64,000 bases of DNA, from NCBI RefSeq assembly GCF_030811215.1, contig NZ_JAUSQM010000001.1, forward strand, positions 744,001 to 808,000, given 5' to 3'. Under the pieces are notes generated by a model. That model did no database searches. It was not told the DNA's origin and saw only the letters and a list, made by a program, of their open reading frames with translations. Origin of the DNA: Nocardioides massiliensis. GTDB lineage: Bacteria; Actinomycetota; Actinomycetes; Propionibacteriales; Nocardioidaceae. A program made the translations under genes and the position numbers. This document shows, in pieces, positions 56,087 through 64,000 of this stretch; within the stretch, counting starts at the first letter, position 1; every line of letters begins with the position of its first letter.

Positions 56087-57598
56087 ATGCCTGAGACCTC
56101 TGTCACGTCCGGTGCGGACACCGCCTCCGGGTGTGCGATCCCCGAGACCGTCCCGCTGTCCGCCGTGGAGTCGTTCACCGATGAGGTGGACGTGCTCGTC
56201 GTCGGCTTCGGCATCGCCGGTGGGTGTGCAGCGGTCCAGGCGGCCTCGGACGGGGCGAACGTGCTCGTCCTCGAGCGTGCGGCGGTCGCGGGCGGCACCA
56301 CCTCGATGGCGGGCGGGCACTTCTACCTCGGCGGGGGTACGCCGGTGCAGGTCGCGACGGGCCACGAGGACTCGCCGGAGGAGATGGCGAAGTACCTCAC
56401 CGCGGTGTCGCGGGACCCCGAGCCCGACAAGATCCGCGCCTACTGCCAGGACTCGGTGGAGCACTTCGGGTGGTTGGAGGCGCTCGGCTTCGCGTTCGAG
56501 CGCAGCTACTACCCCGAGAAGGCGGTCATCCAGCCCGGCACCGAAGGGTTGATGTTCACCGGCAACGAGAAGGTCTGGCCGTTCCGTGAGCAGGCTGTGC
56601 CGGCACCGCGCGGCCACAAGGTGCCCGTGCCCGGCGACACCGAGGGCGCGGCCATGGTCATCGACCTGCTGGTCAAGCGGTGCGGCGACCTGGGCGCGGA
56701 GATCCGCTACGAGACCGGTGCGGTCGCCCTGGTCGTCGACGACTCCCCCGACGGCGACGGGGCGGTGGTCGGCGTGCGCTGGAAGCGCTTCAAGGAGACC
56801 GGCTACATCCGGGCCGGCGCCGTGGTGCTCGCTGCCGGCGGGTTCGTGATGAACCCCGACATGGTCGCCGCGCACACGCCCCAGCTGGCCGAGAAGCCGT
56901 TCACGCTGGGCTCGACGTACGACGACGGCCTCGGCATCCGGATGGGCCGCTCGGTGGGCGGTGCCACCAAGCACATGGACCAGGCGTTCGTGACGGTCGC
57001 GTTCTATCCGCCCAGCTCGTTGCTCAAGGGCATCATCGTCAACAAGCGTGGCGAGCGGTTCGTGGCCGAGGACTCCTACCACTCGCGCACGTCCGGCTTC
57101 GTGCTCGACCAGCCGGACGCCGCGGCGTACCTCATCGTGGACTCCGAGCACATCGAGCACCCGAAGTTCCCGCTCACCCCGTTCATCGACGGCTGGGAGT
57201 CGGTGGCCGAGATGGAGGCGGGCCTCGAGCTGCCCGAGGGCTCCCTGCAGCGCACGCTGGAGCGCTACAACGAGCACGCGGCCCGCGGCGAGGACCCCGA
57301 CTTCCACAAGCACCCCGACTGGCTGGCACCGCAGGACGCCGGGCCGTGGGGCGCCTTCGACCTGTCGCTGGGCAAGGCGTTCTACGCCGGCTTCACGATC
57401 GGTGGGCTGGCGGTCACCGTCGACGGGCAGGTGCGGCGTGAGGACGACTCGCTGGTGCCGGGCCTGTACGCCGCGGGGTCGTGCGCGTCCAACCTCGCCC
57501 AGGACGCCCAGGGCTACGCGTCGGGCACCCAGCTCGGCGAGGGCTCGTACTTCGGCCGTCGTGCCGGCGCTGCCGCGGCGGCTCGTCGTACGCGCTGA
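56087..57598 (+). CDS. FAD-binding dehydrogenase, 3-ketosteroid dehydrogenase/fumarate reductase-like
   Basis: A 503-residue flavoprotein of the FAD_binding_2 family. The FAD motif VLVVGFGIAGGCAAVQAA (about 30-47) is followed by VLERAAVAGGTTSMAGG, and the C-terminal GLYAAGSCASNLAQDAQGYA closes the FAD site. The family includes 3-ketosteroid delta-1-dehydrogenases, flavocytochrome fumarate reductases and urocanate reductases. The steroid role is favoured by the KstR-like operator in its promoter, not by a proven catalytic tyrosine set. ATG 56087 is leaderless (7 nt after TACCCT). Confidence 0.82.
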   Translation: MPETSVTSGADTASGCAIPETVPLSAVESFTDEVDVLVVGFGIAGGCAAVQAASDGANVLVLERAAVAGGTTSMAGGHFYLGGGTPVQVATGHEDSPEEMAKYLTAVSRDPEPDKIRAYCQDSVEHFGWLEALGFAFERSYYPEKAVIQPGTEGLMFTGNEKVWPFREQAVPAPRGHKVPVPGDTEGAAMVIDLLVKRCGDLGAEIRYETGAVALVVDDSPDGDGAVVGVRWKRFKETGYIRAGAVVLAAGGFVMNPDMVAAHTPQLAEKPFTLGSTYDDGLGIRMGRSVGGATKHMDQAFVTVAFYPPSSLLKGIIVNKRGERFVAEDSYHSRTSGFVLDQPDAAAYLIVDSEHIEHPKFPLTPFIDGWESVAEMEAGLELPEGSLQRTLERYNEHAARGEDPDFHKHPDWLAPQDAGPWGAFDLSLGKAFYAGFTIGGLAVTVDGQVRREDDSLVPGLYAAGSCASNLAQDAQGYASGTQLGEGSYFGRRAGAAAAARRTR

Positions 57599-57643
57599 CG
57601 ACGCCCTGACCGGCACCGCCAGGGCGTGGGGCACAGTGGCCCC

Positions 57644-58855
57644 ATGAGTTCCGCAGACGCTCAGCGCTTCGCGGCGGCCAGCCGCGCCGACGTACCCCCG
57701 TTCCACGTGATGGACCTGCTCGCGGCGGCCGGGGAGCGCGGGCGCACCCACGGCGACGTCCTCAACCTGGTCGCGGGCCAGCCGTCGACGCCGGCGCCGA
57801 CGCCCGTGCGGGAGGCGGCGAAGCGAGCGCTGGACGAGTCGCTGTTGGGCTACACCGTCGCCACCGGCCTGCCGGAGCTGCGCCAGGCGATCGCCGAGCA
57901 CCACCGCCGCACCTACGGCATCGAGGTCTCCGCCGACGAGGTCGTCGTGACGACCGGTTCCTCCGGCGGCTTCCTGCTCGCGTTCCTCGCGGCGTTCGAG
58001 GTGGGAGCCCGCGTGGGGATCGCCCGGCCGGGCTACCCCTGCTACCGCAACGTGCTGACCGCCCTGGGCTGCGAGGTCATCGAGCTCGACTGCGGTCCGG
58101 AGACCCGCTTCCAGCCCACCGTCGCGCAGCTCGAGGACCTCGACGAGCCGCTCGACGGACTGGTCGTGGCGAGCCCCGCCAACCCCACCGGCACGATGTT
58201 GCGCCCCGACGAGCTCGCTGCCCTGGCACGGTGGTGCGAGGAGCGTGGGGTCCGGCTGATCAGCGACGAGATCTACCACGGCATCGAGTACGCCGAGACG
58301 CCCGCGAGCGCGGCGACTGGACCGGCGCGGGCCACCGCCTGGCAGACGTCGCGCACCGGCGTCGTGTTCTGCTCGTTCTCGAAGTACTTCTCCATGACCG
58401 GCTGGCGCATCGGGTGGATGCTCGTGCCCGAGGACCTGCGCCGCCCGGTCGACGTGCTCACCGGCAACTTCACGATCTGCCCGCCGGTGCTGTCGCAGCA
58501 CGCCGCACTGGCCGCCTTCGACGAGGCGTCGTACGCCGAGTGCGACGCCCACGTCGCGCGCTACGCGACCAACCGCGCGCTGCTCCTCGACGGGCTGCCG
58601 CGCCTCGGCATCGACCGGCTCGCGCCCGCCGACGGGGCGTTCTACGTGTACGCCGACATCGGCCACCTCACCGACGACTCGATGGCATGGTCGCGCCGGC
58701 TGCTGGCCGAGACCGGCGTCGCCACCGCTCCGGGCATCGACTTCGACACGGCCGTCGGCAACCGGTTCGTGCGGATGTCGTTCGCCGGCAGCGCCACGGA
58801 GATCACCGCGGCGCTGGAGCGGCTCGACGGCTGGCTGCCCCGCTCCGGCCGCTGA
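57644..58855 (+). CDS. PLP-dependent aminotransferase (class I/II)
   Basis: A 403-residue fold-type I aminotransferase with GLPELRQAIAEHHRRTYG, the cofactor motif ASPANPTGTM, SDEIYHGIEY and the PLP lysine in SKYFSMTGWRIGW (Lys247). It resembles aspartate/aromatic aminotransferases; the substrate is not determined. ATG 57644 is chosen (CACAGT 6 nt upstream, leaderless); an in-frame GTG at 57626 is less likely. Its TGA stop is the first part of the 46-bp palindrome at 58854. Confidence 0.92.
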   Translation: MSSADAQRFAAASRADVPPFHVMDLLAAAGERGRTHGDVLNLVAGQPSTPAPTPVREAAKRALDESLLGYTVATGLPELRQAIAEHHRRTYGIEVSADEVVVTTGSSGGFLLAFLAAFEVGARVGIARPGYPCYRNVLTALGCEVIELDCGPETRFQPTVAQLEDLDEPLDGLVVASPANPTGTMLRPDELAALARWCEERGVRLISDEIYHGIEYAETPASAATGPARATAWQTSRTGVVFCSFSKYFSMTGWRIGWMLVPEDLRRPVDVLTGNFTICPPVLSQHAALAAFDEASYAECDAHVARYATNRALLLDGLPRLGIDRLAPADGAFYVYADIGHLTDDSMAWSRRLLAETGVATAPGIDFDTAVGNRFVRMSFAGSATEITAALERLDGWLPRSGR

Positions 58856-58899
58856 CGTCATACGTCTTTGCTGCAATAGCGCGGAAAACGCATGACGTC
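58854..58899. repeat. 46-bp palindromic element, copy 1
   Basis: Outer arms GACGTCATACG and CGCATGACGTC (10 of 11 pair) enclose a variable centre. The element begins inside the TGA stop of the aminotransferase gene. An equal-length copy lies at 59869-59914. Confidence 0.75.
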
Positions 58900-58955
58900 G
58901 TGGCCGGGGTCGCCATAATCACCAAGCCCGACTCCCGCACCCCCAGGTGGCCTCC

Positions 58956-59870
58956 GTGAAGCGCACCCTCCCTGCCCTGCTCACCGCGCTCGCGCTCGTC
59001 GCCACCGCGTTGAGCATGACGTCCTTCTCCGCGCCGGCAGCAGCGGCGCCGACGGCGGAGTACGAGCAGTTCGAGCAGGAGTACTGGTTCGGGCGGATCG
59101 AGCTGGACCACTCGGTCTTCAACGACGACTCGCACTTCCTCAGCCTGGACCTCGTTCACCCCGAGCGCGACTACCCCCTGCCGTTCCACAGCGTGCTGCG
59201 CGGTCGCCTGATCGACTGCAAGGGCCGGGTCGCCTACCAGACCTACGCCTCGCAGACCTCGGCCAAGGTGGGCAGAGAGCCGTGGCGCACCCGCGCGGGC
59301 CTGTCGCTCAACCTTCCGCCCAAGGGCGGACCCTTCGCCCGCTGGGAGATCTCGCTGCGGAGCAAGGGACGCAAGACCCTGCGGTGGACGATCACCGACG
59401 GCGGGTCCGGGTTCCGGCTGGGCTGCAACGGCGGCTACCGCCGGCACAAGGGCCTCTTCTGGGCGCCGGAGTACGACGCCAAGCGCCCCCTGAACGCCGC
59501 CTTCAAGAAGTCGCCCGCCCAGGCGATGGCGCCGCACATCCGATCCTTCGGTCGCATCTCCGGGCGGGCGCGGGTCGGCGCCAAGCTCCGCGCGGTCGGC
59601 GCCCAGGACGCGCAGGGCCGTCCGAGCTGCGGTTTCGGCTTCGAGGTCACCTGGCCGGGGCGCCCCGCGCTCGATGCCGACGCTCGCGGCACGATGTGTG
59701 ACACCTGGCTGGAGGTCCCCCGCACGGCGTACTTCCGCAAGCACCTCAAGGACGGCAGCCGGCGGTTCGTGAAGGCGCCGGCGCGCGGCAAGGACCTGAC
59801 CGTGAGCGTCAACTTCCACGTCCGCGGCCACGACTACATGAAGATCACCCCGCTCGGCCGCATCCGCTGA
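58956..59870 (+). CDS. Secreted protein of unknown function
   Basis: A 304-residue exported protein with a signal peptide (about 1-30, MKRTLPALLTALALVATAL, cleavage near AAAAPT). The mature part is basic, with three to four cysteines, many Trp/Phe/Tyr residues and no family that I recognise. GTG 58956 is preferred over GTG 58947 because CAGG is 8 nt upstream and it starts the signal peptide directly. It is flanked at both ends by the 46-bp palindromes, one of which provides its stop codon. CATAAT at 58914-58919 is the probable -10. Confidence 0.65.
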   Translation: MKRTLPALLTALALVATALSMTSFSAPAAAAPTAEYEQFEQEYWFGRIELDHSVFNDDSHFLSLDLVHPERDYPLPFHSVLRGRLIDCKGRVAYQTYASQTSAKVGREPWRTRAGLSLNLPPKGGPFARWEISLRSKGRKTLRWTITDGGSGFRLGCNGGYRRHKGLFWAPEYDAKRPLNAAFKKSPAQAMAPHIRSFGRISGRARVGAKLRAVGAQDAQGRPSCGFGFEVTWPGRPALDADARGTMCDTWLEVPRTAYFRKHLKDGSRRFVKAPARGKDLTVSVNFHVRGHDYMKITPLGRIR

Positions 59871-59914
59871 CGTCATACGCCCGGCGACCTATAGCTCGCC
59901 GGACGTATGACGTC
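59869..59914. repeat. 46-bp palindromic element, copy 2
   Basis: GACGTCATACG and CGTATGACGTC pair perfectly, with inner CCGGCGA / TCGCCGG arms around CCTATAGC. The element begins inside the TGA stop of the gene at 58956 and ends 6 bp from the stop of the convergent gene. It may serve as a bidirectional terminator. Confidence 0.8.
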
Positions 59915-59919
59915 CGGGG

Positions 59920-61197
59920 TCAGCCGCGCAGGCCGGCGACGAGGTTCTTGCGGATGAAGCCGTTGCGCACACGCTGCGGGTGGTTGCCGACCTTGGTGGT
60001 CTTGACGATCTCGCCGGTGCGGTAGGAGATCTTGGAGACCTCGTCGGTGCCGGACCAGGAGATGTAGCAGAACTTGCCGTCGGCGCTCGGGGTGACCCAG
60101 TAGGGCTTGCCGCCGGCGTTGACGTGGGTCTTCAGCGTGCGCAGCTTCTTGCGGCCGACGATCGCGACGTAGTCCGACATCGTGCCGGCGACGCAGAACC
60201 GCTTGCCTGCCGGGTTGAGCGCGATGCCGTGGTGGGCGGAGTCGAGCAGGTAGAGCTCGCGCGGCAGGTGCTTGACCCGGTTGGGCAGCTTCTTGACCCG
60301 GGTGATCTTCTGCTTCGTGCGGTCGTACTCGAGGAACCCGTGGAAGAACGACACCTGGAAGTAGATGAACCGCTCGTCGGGCGACAGCGTCATCGGGCGG
60401 ACGGCCGACGACAGGTGGCCCAGGCCCGCCTCACGCAGCTTCTGCTTGACCGGGATGATCTCGACCGGCTTGCCGGTGCGGGTGTCGAAGATCTGGAAGA
60501 CCCGCTCGCCCTTGGTCGAGTCGAGCAGTGCACCGGCGTGGTCGAGCGGGGTGTAGACGTAGCCGATGCTGGCGTGGAAGAGCCGCTTGCCGTCGCGGGA
60601 GTAGATGTTCTCGTGCGGGGAGTCACCCGACGGGAGGCGGCGTACCTCCTTGCCGGTCTTGATGTCGAGGATGTGGACCACGTTGCCGGTGGACGCCGAC
60701 ACCGCGACGTGCTTGCCGTCGGGCGACACCGCCATGTGGTCCGAGCGCTGACCGGCCACGGGGAAGCGCCACACGATCTTCTTGGTGCGCAGGCTGATCG
60801 CCACCACGTCGGCGAAGCTCGGCCGCGACACGACCAGGAGCCGGCCGTCGTTGCTGGTGTACATGTCGTCGACGAACTGGTCGTTGCCCTCACCGATCAG
60901 GATCCGCACACCCAGGAAGAAGCCCAGGCGCACGGGGTTGAACATGATCTCGCGCATCCGCTCGGCCCGGTCGGGGACGATGTTGATCCGTGCGACCCGA
61001 CGGAACGACCCCGGCCGCAGGACGTCGGCGGTGCCCGCCCAGTTGTTGCCGACGAAGACGAACGGCTGCGTCCCCTTCTCCCCCTTCTGGTACGTCGGCG
61101 CGGCCTGCGCGGGGGCGATGGACCCGCTCACGGCCAGCACGGCGGCGAGGGCTGTGGCCAGAGCAGGGACCAGCAGTCGGACGAGGGCGCGGGACAC
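59920..61197 (-). CDS. Exported seven-bladed beta-propeller (YncE-like) protein
   Basis: A 425-residue protein with a signal peptide (about 1-32, cleavage at AQAAPT) and a YncE/quinoprotein-dehydrogenase-like beta-propeller. Repeats have the form SPDGKHVAVSASTGNVVHIL, DIKTGKEVRRLP and SADGKFCYISWSGTDEV. No PQQ ligand set is obvious. The family often binds ligands or acts as an extracytoplasmic sensor. GTG 61197 follows GGGAGG. The operator at 61216-61229 ties it to the SnoaL and FAD-dehydrogenase genes. Confidence 0.82.
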   Translation of the reverse strand: MSRALVRLLVPALATALAAVLAVSGSIAPAQAAPTYQKGEKGTQPFVFVGNNWAGTADVLRPGSFRRVARINIVPDRAERMREIMFNPVRLGFFLGVRILIGEGNDQFVDDMYTSNDGRLLVVSRPSFADVVAISLRTKKIVWRFPVAGQRSDHMAVSPDGKHVAVSASTGNVVHILDIKTGKEVRRLPSGDSPHENIYSRDGKRLFHASIGYVYTPLDHAGALLDSTKGERVFQIFDTRTGKPVEIIPVKQKLREAGLGHLSSAVRPMTLSPDERFIYFQVSFFHGFLEYDRTKQKITRVKKLPNRVKHLPRELYLLDSAHHGIALNPAGKRFCVAGTMSDYVAIVGRKKLRTLKTHVNAGGKPYWVTPSADGKFCYISWSGTDEVSKISYRTGEIVKTTKVGNHPQRVRNGFIRKNLVAGLRG

Positions 61198-61215
61198 GGA
61201 GGGACCTCCCAGGTC

Positions 61216-61229
61216 GAGAACGCGTTCTC
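61216..61229 (-). promoter_or_regulatory. KstR-like operator 3 (GAGAACGCGTTCTC)
   Basis: A perfect 14-bp palindrome 19 bp upstream of the beta-propeller gene start. The core AGAACGCGTTCT is identical to operator 1. Confidence 0.7.
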
Positions 61230-61266
61230 ATGACCAACGAGGGCTCTGGGCGGAGGTTACCGCACG

Positions 61267-61312
61267 CTCGGGGGCTCCGCCCCCGAGTGCCCCCGCTGGG
61301 GCTCCGCCCCAG
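61267..61312. repeat. Two GC-rich palindromic repeats
   Basis: CTCGGGGGC-TCC-GCCCCCGAG (61267-61287) and CTGGGGC-TCC-GCCCCAG (61296-61312) lie side by side just after the VWA gene stop. They share the TCC-centred GC palindrome found inside scoA. Confidence 0.75.
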
Positions 61313-61319
61313 ACCCCGA

Positions 61320-62729
61320 CTATGTCAGCTCGTGCACGAACTCGCTCAGCTGCGCGAGGTTCCGACACTCCGCGACCTGGAGGATCTCGGCGAACGCGCT
61401 GACCGCGGAGTCGCCGGTGTCCCACATCGTCTTCGCCTCGGGGTTGATCAGCCACGCGTGCTTGGCCGCGCCGACCATGGTCCGCAGGTGCGGGAGCCCG
61501 AGGTCGCCGTAGTTGCTGCGGGCGTCGCCCAGGACGAGCAGGGACGTGCGCGGACCGATGGCGTCGGGGTACTTCTCCACGAACTTCGTGAACGCCCGGC
61601 CGTACGACGTACGCCCCCACAGCGCGGCGTACCTCGCTCGCGCGGACAGCTCGGTCATCGTCTCGGCGAGGTCGCCGCCGGGCCGGAACACGTCGGTGAC
61701 CTCGGTGACGTCGTCGACGAAGGTGAACGCCCGCACCTTGGTGAACTGTTCGCGCAGCGCGAAGACCAGCCCGAGCGTGAACTGGGCGAACGGCGCCACC
61801 GAGCCCGACACGTCGCAGAGCACGACCAGCTCGGGCTTGTGGGGACGGCGCGGTCGGTGGTGGGTGACGACCGGGACGCCACCGGTGCCGACCGAGGCCC
61901 GCACGGTGCGGCGGAAGTCCAGCGATCCGCGACGGGTGCTGTGGTGCTCGCGCGCCAGGCGCGTGGCGAGCCGCCGGGCGAGCGGGTAGATCTCACGGCG
62001 CATCGCGTCGAGGTCGGCGCGGCGCGCTCGCAGGAAGTCGATCTGCTCGATGCTCGGGCGCACGCTGTGCTTGGCGACGTGCTCCTCGCCGCGCTCCTCC
62101 GCGGTCAGGCGGCGCACCTCCGCCTCGACGAGCTCGGTGAACCGCCGCGCGGCCGTGCGCATCGCCCGCTCGCGGACGACGGCGTCGAGGCTCTCGCCCG
62201 GCTGGGCGATCAGGGCCTGCAGCAGCTGCTCGACCAGCTGCTCGGGCTGGACGCGCGACATCACGGTGTAGGCCGACCAGGCCTGCTGACCGGGTCCGCG
62301 GCCGCGCACCGGCCCGAACCGCCCCACCGCCTCGGCCGCGAGAGCCGCGAGGTCGGCTTCACTGCCCTGCTCCAGCTGCTCCGCCAGCCGGTCGCGGAAG
62401 TTGCCGAGCGCGGCGCCGTCGTCGGGTACGCCGGCCGGTGGCGCGTCGGGGCCGCGCCCACCGTCCTGCGCCTCCTCGTCCCGCGCATCGGGGATCCGGG
62501 GTCCGCCGCTCACGGCCGGGAACCACAGGTCGAAGAGGGTGTCGAAGGCGGCGCGGTGCATGGGTCGCTTCACCACCGTCGCGGCGTACGCCGCCCGCAG
62601 CGCCTCACGGTCGGCCAGCCCCACGGCCGTCACGGCGCGCACGGCGTCGAGGTCCTCGGCCAGCGAGACCGGCATCCCGGCACGCCGCAACGCCTCGACG
62701 AAGTCGACGTGGCGCTCGACCAGACCCAT
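61320..62729 (-). CDS. VWA-domain (CoxE-like) protein
   Basis: A 469-residue protein of the CoxE/VWA family: an N-terminal helical domain (FVEALRRAGMPVSLAEDLDA), a variable Asp/Gly/Pro linker (about 75-105) and a C-terminal von Willebrand A domain with MIDAS motif LVVLCDVSGSV. It pairs with the MoxR ATPase upstream (2-nt gap). Together such pairs act as chaperone-like machines for inserting metals or assembling complexes. No carbon monoxide dehydrogenase genes are visible, so the client is unknown. Confidence 0.9.
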   Translation of the reverse strand: MGLVERHVDFVEALRRAGMPVSLAEDLDAVRAVTAVGLADREALRAAYAATVVKRPMHRAAFDTLFDLWFPAVSGGPRIPDARDEEAQDGGRGPDAPPAGVPDDGAALGNFRDRLAEQLEQGSEADLAALAAEAVGRFGPVRGRGPGQQAWSAYTVMSRVQPEQLVEQLLQALIAQPGESLDAVVRERAMRTAARRFTELVEAEVRRLTAEERGEEHVAKHSVRPSIEQIDFLRARRADLDAMRREIYPLARRLATRLAREHHSTRRGSLDFRRTVRASVGTGGVPVVTHHRPRRPHKPELVVLCDVSGSVAPFAQFTLGLVFALREQFTKVRAFTFVDDVTEVTDVFRPGGDLAETMTELSARARYAALWGRTSYGRAFTKFVEKYPDAIGPRTSLLVLGDARSNYGDLGLPHLRTMVGAAKHAWLINPEAKTMWDTGDSAVSAFAEILQVAECRNLAQLSEFVHELT

Positions 62730-62731
62730 GG

Positions 62732-63625
62732 TCAGACCCGGTCGAGCTTCAGCTCGCGGATCACCCGGTCGTGATCGGAGGCGTGCTTGAGGACGACTCC
62801 GAGGGTCTGGCGGATCGCGTCGGCGTCAAGGTCCTGCGTGCCCAGCGCGATCAGGGTCTCGGCCCAGTCGACGGACTCCGCGATCGACGGCGACTTCTTC
62901 AGCTCCAGCCCGCGCAGGGTGGCGACCAGCCGCACGAGCTCCTCGGCCAGCGCCGCCCGGATCTCCGGCACACGCGAGGTGATGATCGCCAGCTCGCGCT
63001 CGGCGTCGGGGTAGTCGAGGTGTAGGTAGAGGCAGCGCCGCTTGATCGCCTCCGACAGCTCGCGCGTGGCGTTGGAGGTGAGCACGACGAAGGGGCGGCG
63101 TACGGCGGAGACGGTCCCCATCTCGGGGATGGTGACCTGGAAGTCGCTGAGCACCTCGAGCAGCAGGCCCTCGACCTCGACGTCGGTCTTGTCGACCTCG
63201 TCGATCAGCAGCACGGTCGGCTCGCTCCGCCGGATCGCGGTCAGCAGCGGACGGGTGAGGAGGAACTCCTCGGTGAAGATGTCGTCGTGGACGGCGTCCC
63301 ACTCCTGGGCCCCGTCCCCGGCGCCGGCCTGGATGCGCAGCAGCTGCTTCTTGTAGTTCCACTCATACAGCGCGCGTGCCTCGTCGAGACCCTCGTAGCA
63401 CTGCAGCCGGACCAAGGCGGACTCCGTCGCGGCGGCGACCGCCTTCGCCAGCTCGGTCTTGCCGACGCCCGCCGGGCCCTCGAGCAGCAGCGGCTTGCCG
63501 AGGGCGGCGGCGAGATAGACGGTCGTGGCCGTCGCCGCGTCGGTGAGGTAGCCCACGCCCTCCAGCCGCTCGGCGGCGTCGGCGGGGCTGGCGAACAGCT
63601 TCTCGGGTGGCGGCACGGTGCTCAC
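62732..63625 (-). CDS. MoxR-type AAA+ ATPase
   Basis: A 297-residue AAA+ ATPase with Walker A LEGPAGVGKTELAKAVA (about 49-65), Walker B VLLIDEVDK, sensor VLTSNATRELSEAIKRRCLY and arginine finger region. It belongs to the CoxD-type (APE2220) MoxR branch. GTG 63625 has TAGGCT 7 nt upstream (leaderless); a longer frame to 63643 lacks support. It works with the VWA protein encoded downstream. Confidence 0.92.
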   Translation of the reverse strand: MSTVPPPEKLFASPADAAERLEGVGYLTDAATATTVYLAAALGKPLLLEGPAGVGKTELAKAVAAATESALVRLQCYEGLDEARALYEWNYKKQLLRIQAGAGDGAQEWDAVHDDIFTEEFLLTRPLLTAIRRSEPTVLLIDEVDKTDVEVEGLLLEVLSDFQVTIPEMGTVSAVRRPFVVLTSNATRELSEAIKRRCLYLHLDYPDAERELAIITSRVPEIRAALAEELVRLVATLRGLELKKSPSIAESVDWAETLIALGTQDLDADAIRQTLGVVLKHASDHDRVIRELKLDRV

Positions 63626-63643
63626 CTGCGTGAGCCTACGCAC

Positions 63644-64000
63644 TCACGCGACGGTGAGGGTGACCTCGACGTTGCCACGGGTGGCGTTGGAGTACGGGCA
63701 GACCTGGTGGGCCTGCTCGACGAGCCGCTCGGCGGCCTCGCGCTCGACGCGGGGCAGGGTCACCTCGAGCCCGACCGCGAGCTGGAAGCCCCCGGCCTCG
63801 GTCGGCAGCAGGGACACGTCGGCGACGACCTCGGACTCCTCGACATCGGCGCCCTGGCCCTTGGCGACCAGGCGCAGGGCGGAGTGGAAGCACGCGGCGT
63901 ACCCGGCGGCGAAGAGCTGCTCGGGGTTGGTGGCCCCGCCCGGTCCTCCGAGCTCGGTGGGCATGCGGACGTCGAGGTCGAGGACCTGGTCGCTGCTCTG
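63644..64000 (-). CDS. Ohr-type organic hydroperoxide resistance protein (5' end outside window)
   Basis: The frame is open to the window edge, giving the last 118 residues of an OsmC/Ohr protein (about 140 expected), so roughly 20 N-terminal residues are missing. The internal ATG at 63964 is not the true start, because the preceding DLDVRM belongs to the family. Active-site cysteines are in GYAACFHSA (peroxidatic) and VCPYSNATRGN (resolving), characteristic of Ohr rather than OsmC. It reduces organic hydroperoxides using lipoylated protein thiols. No ohrR is seen in the window. Confidence 0.9.
   Translation of the reverse strand, partial: QSSDQVLDLDVRMPTELGGPGGATNPEQLFAAGYAACFHSALRLVAKGQGADVEESEVVADVSLLPTEAGGFQLAVGLEVTLPRVEREAAERLVEQAHQVCPYSNATRGNVEVTLTVA

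Overview
The window is about 64 kb of chromosome from a high-GC actinobacterium. The overall base composition, the many GTG starts, the frequent leaderless starts (a TANNNT box 6-8 nt before the start codon), WhiB and MarP-type genes, and the gene order all point to the Nocardioidaceae (Nocardioides-like). The genus is inferred from style and synteny and was not tested. No phage, IS element, CRISPR array or plasmid origin is visible. The novelty lies mainly in intergenic repeats, operators and one paired leader motif.

Layout. 1-2816: 3' part of a NarK-type nitrate transporter and acetyl-CoA synthetase. 2845-8667: an Mrp/Mnh Na+/H+ antiporter operon (fused A-B, C, D, E, F, G) read leftwards; its promoter region is back-to-back with that of a small unknown gene, and both leaders begin with the same ~24-nt motif. 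9406-18317: holin-like membrane protein, alpha/beta hydrolase, MarP protease, two NUDIX hydrolases, thioredoxin, endonuclease III, Crp, VKOR, metallo-beta-lactamase fold protein, RidA and a DUF4177 protein. 28466-35077: two ArsA/Get3-like ATPases, WhiB, PonA2-type PBP, YqeY-like protein and a metallophosphoesterase. These two blocks follow the order of M. tuberculosis Rv3669-Rv3683, with acs as the Rv3667 counterpart. About 10 kb (18359-28424) is interposed: alpha/beta hydrolase, two-component system plus FtsX-type ABC transporter, BCCT transporter, 3-oxoacid CoA-transferase and an IclR regulator.

35216-48354: tRNA-Pro(CGG), CDF metal exporter, SRPBCC-ArsR pair, CAP-domain protein, the lysine/threonine entry genes asd and lysC, the recombination/replication cluster DUF5063-recR-ybaB-dnaX, a divergent glutamine synthetase-like enzyme, SRP RNA, tRNA-Ser(GGA) and a Ca2+/Na+ antiporter. 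48415-64000: methyltransferase, glucose-6-phosphate dehydrogenase, secreted proteins, acyl-CoA dehydrogenase, Fur/Zur regulator, HU, a likely KstR-type (steroid) regulon with three near-identical operators, aminotransferase, VWA/MoxR pair and an Ohr peroxidase cut by the window edge.

How the genes work together: the Rv3669-83-like block is an envelope/acid/redox maintenance set. The Mrp operon handles Na+ and pH. The SnoaL-like, EthD-like, FAD-dehydrogenase and beta-propeller genes share an operator and probably respond to one steroid-like ligand. Several palindromic repeat families sit at gene 3' ends, two of them supplying the stop codon.
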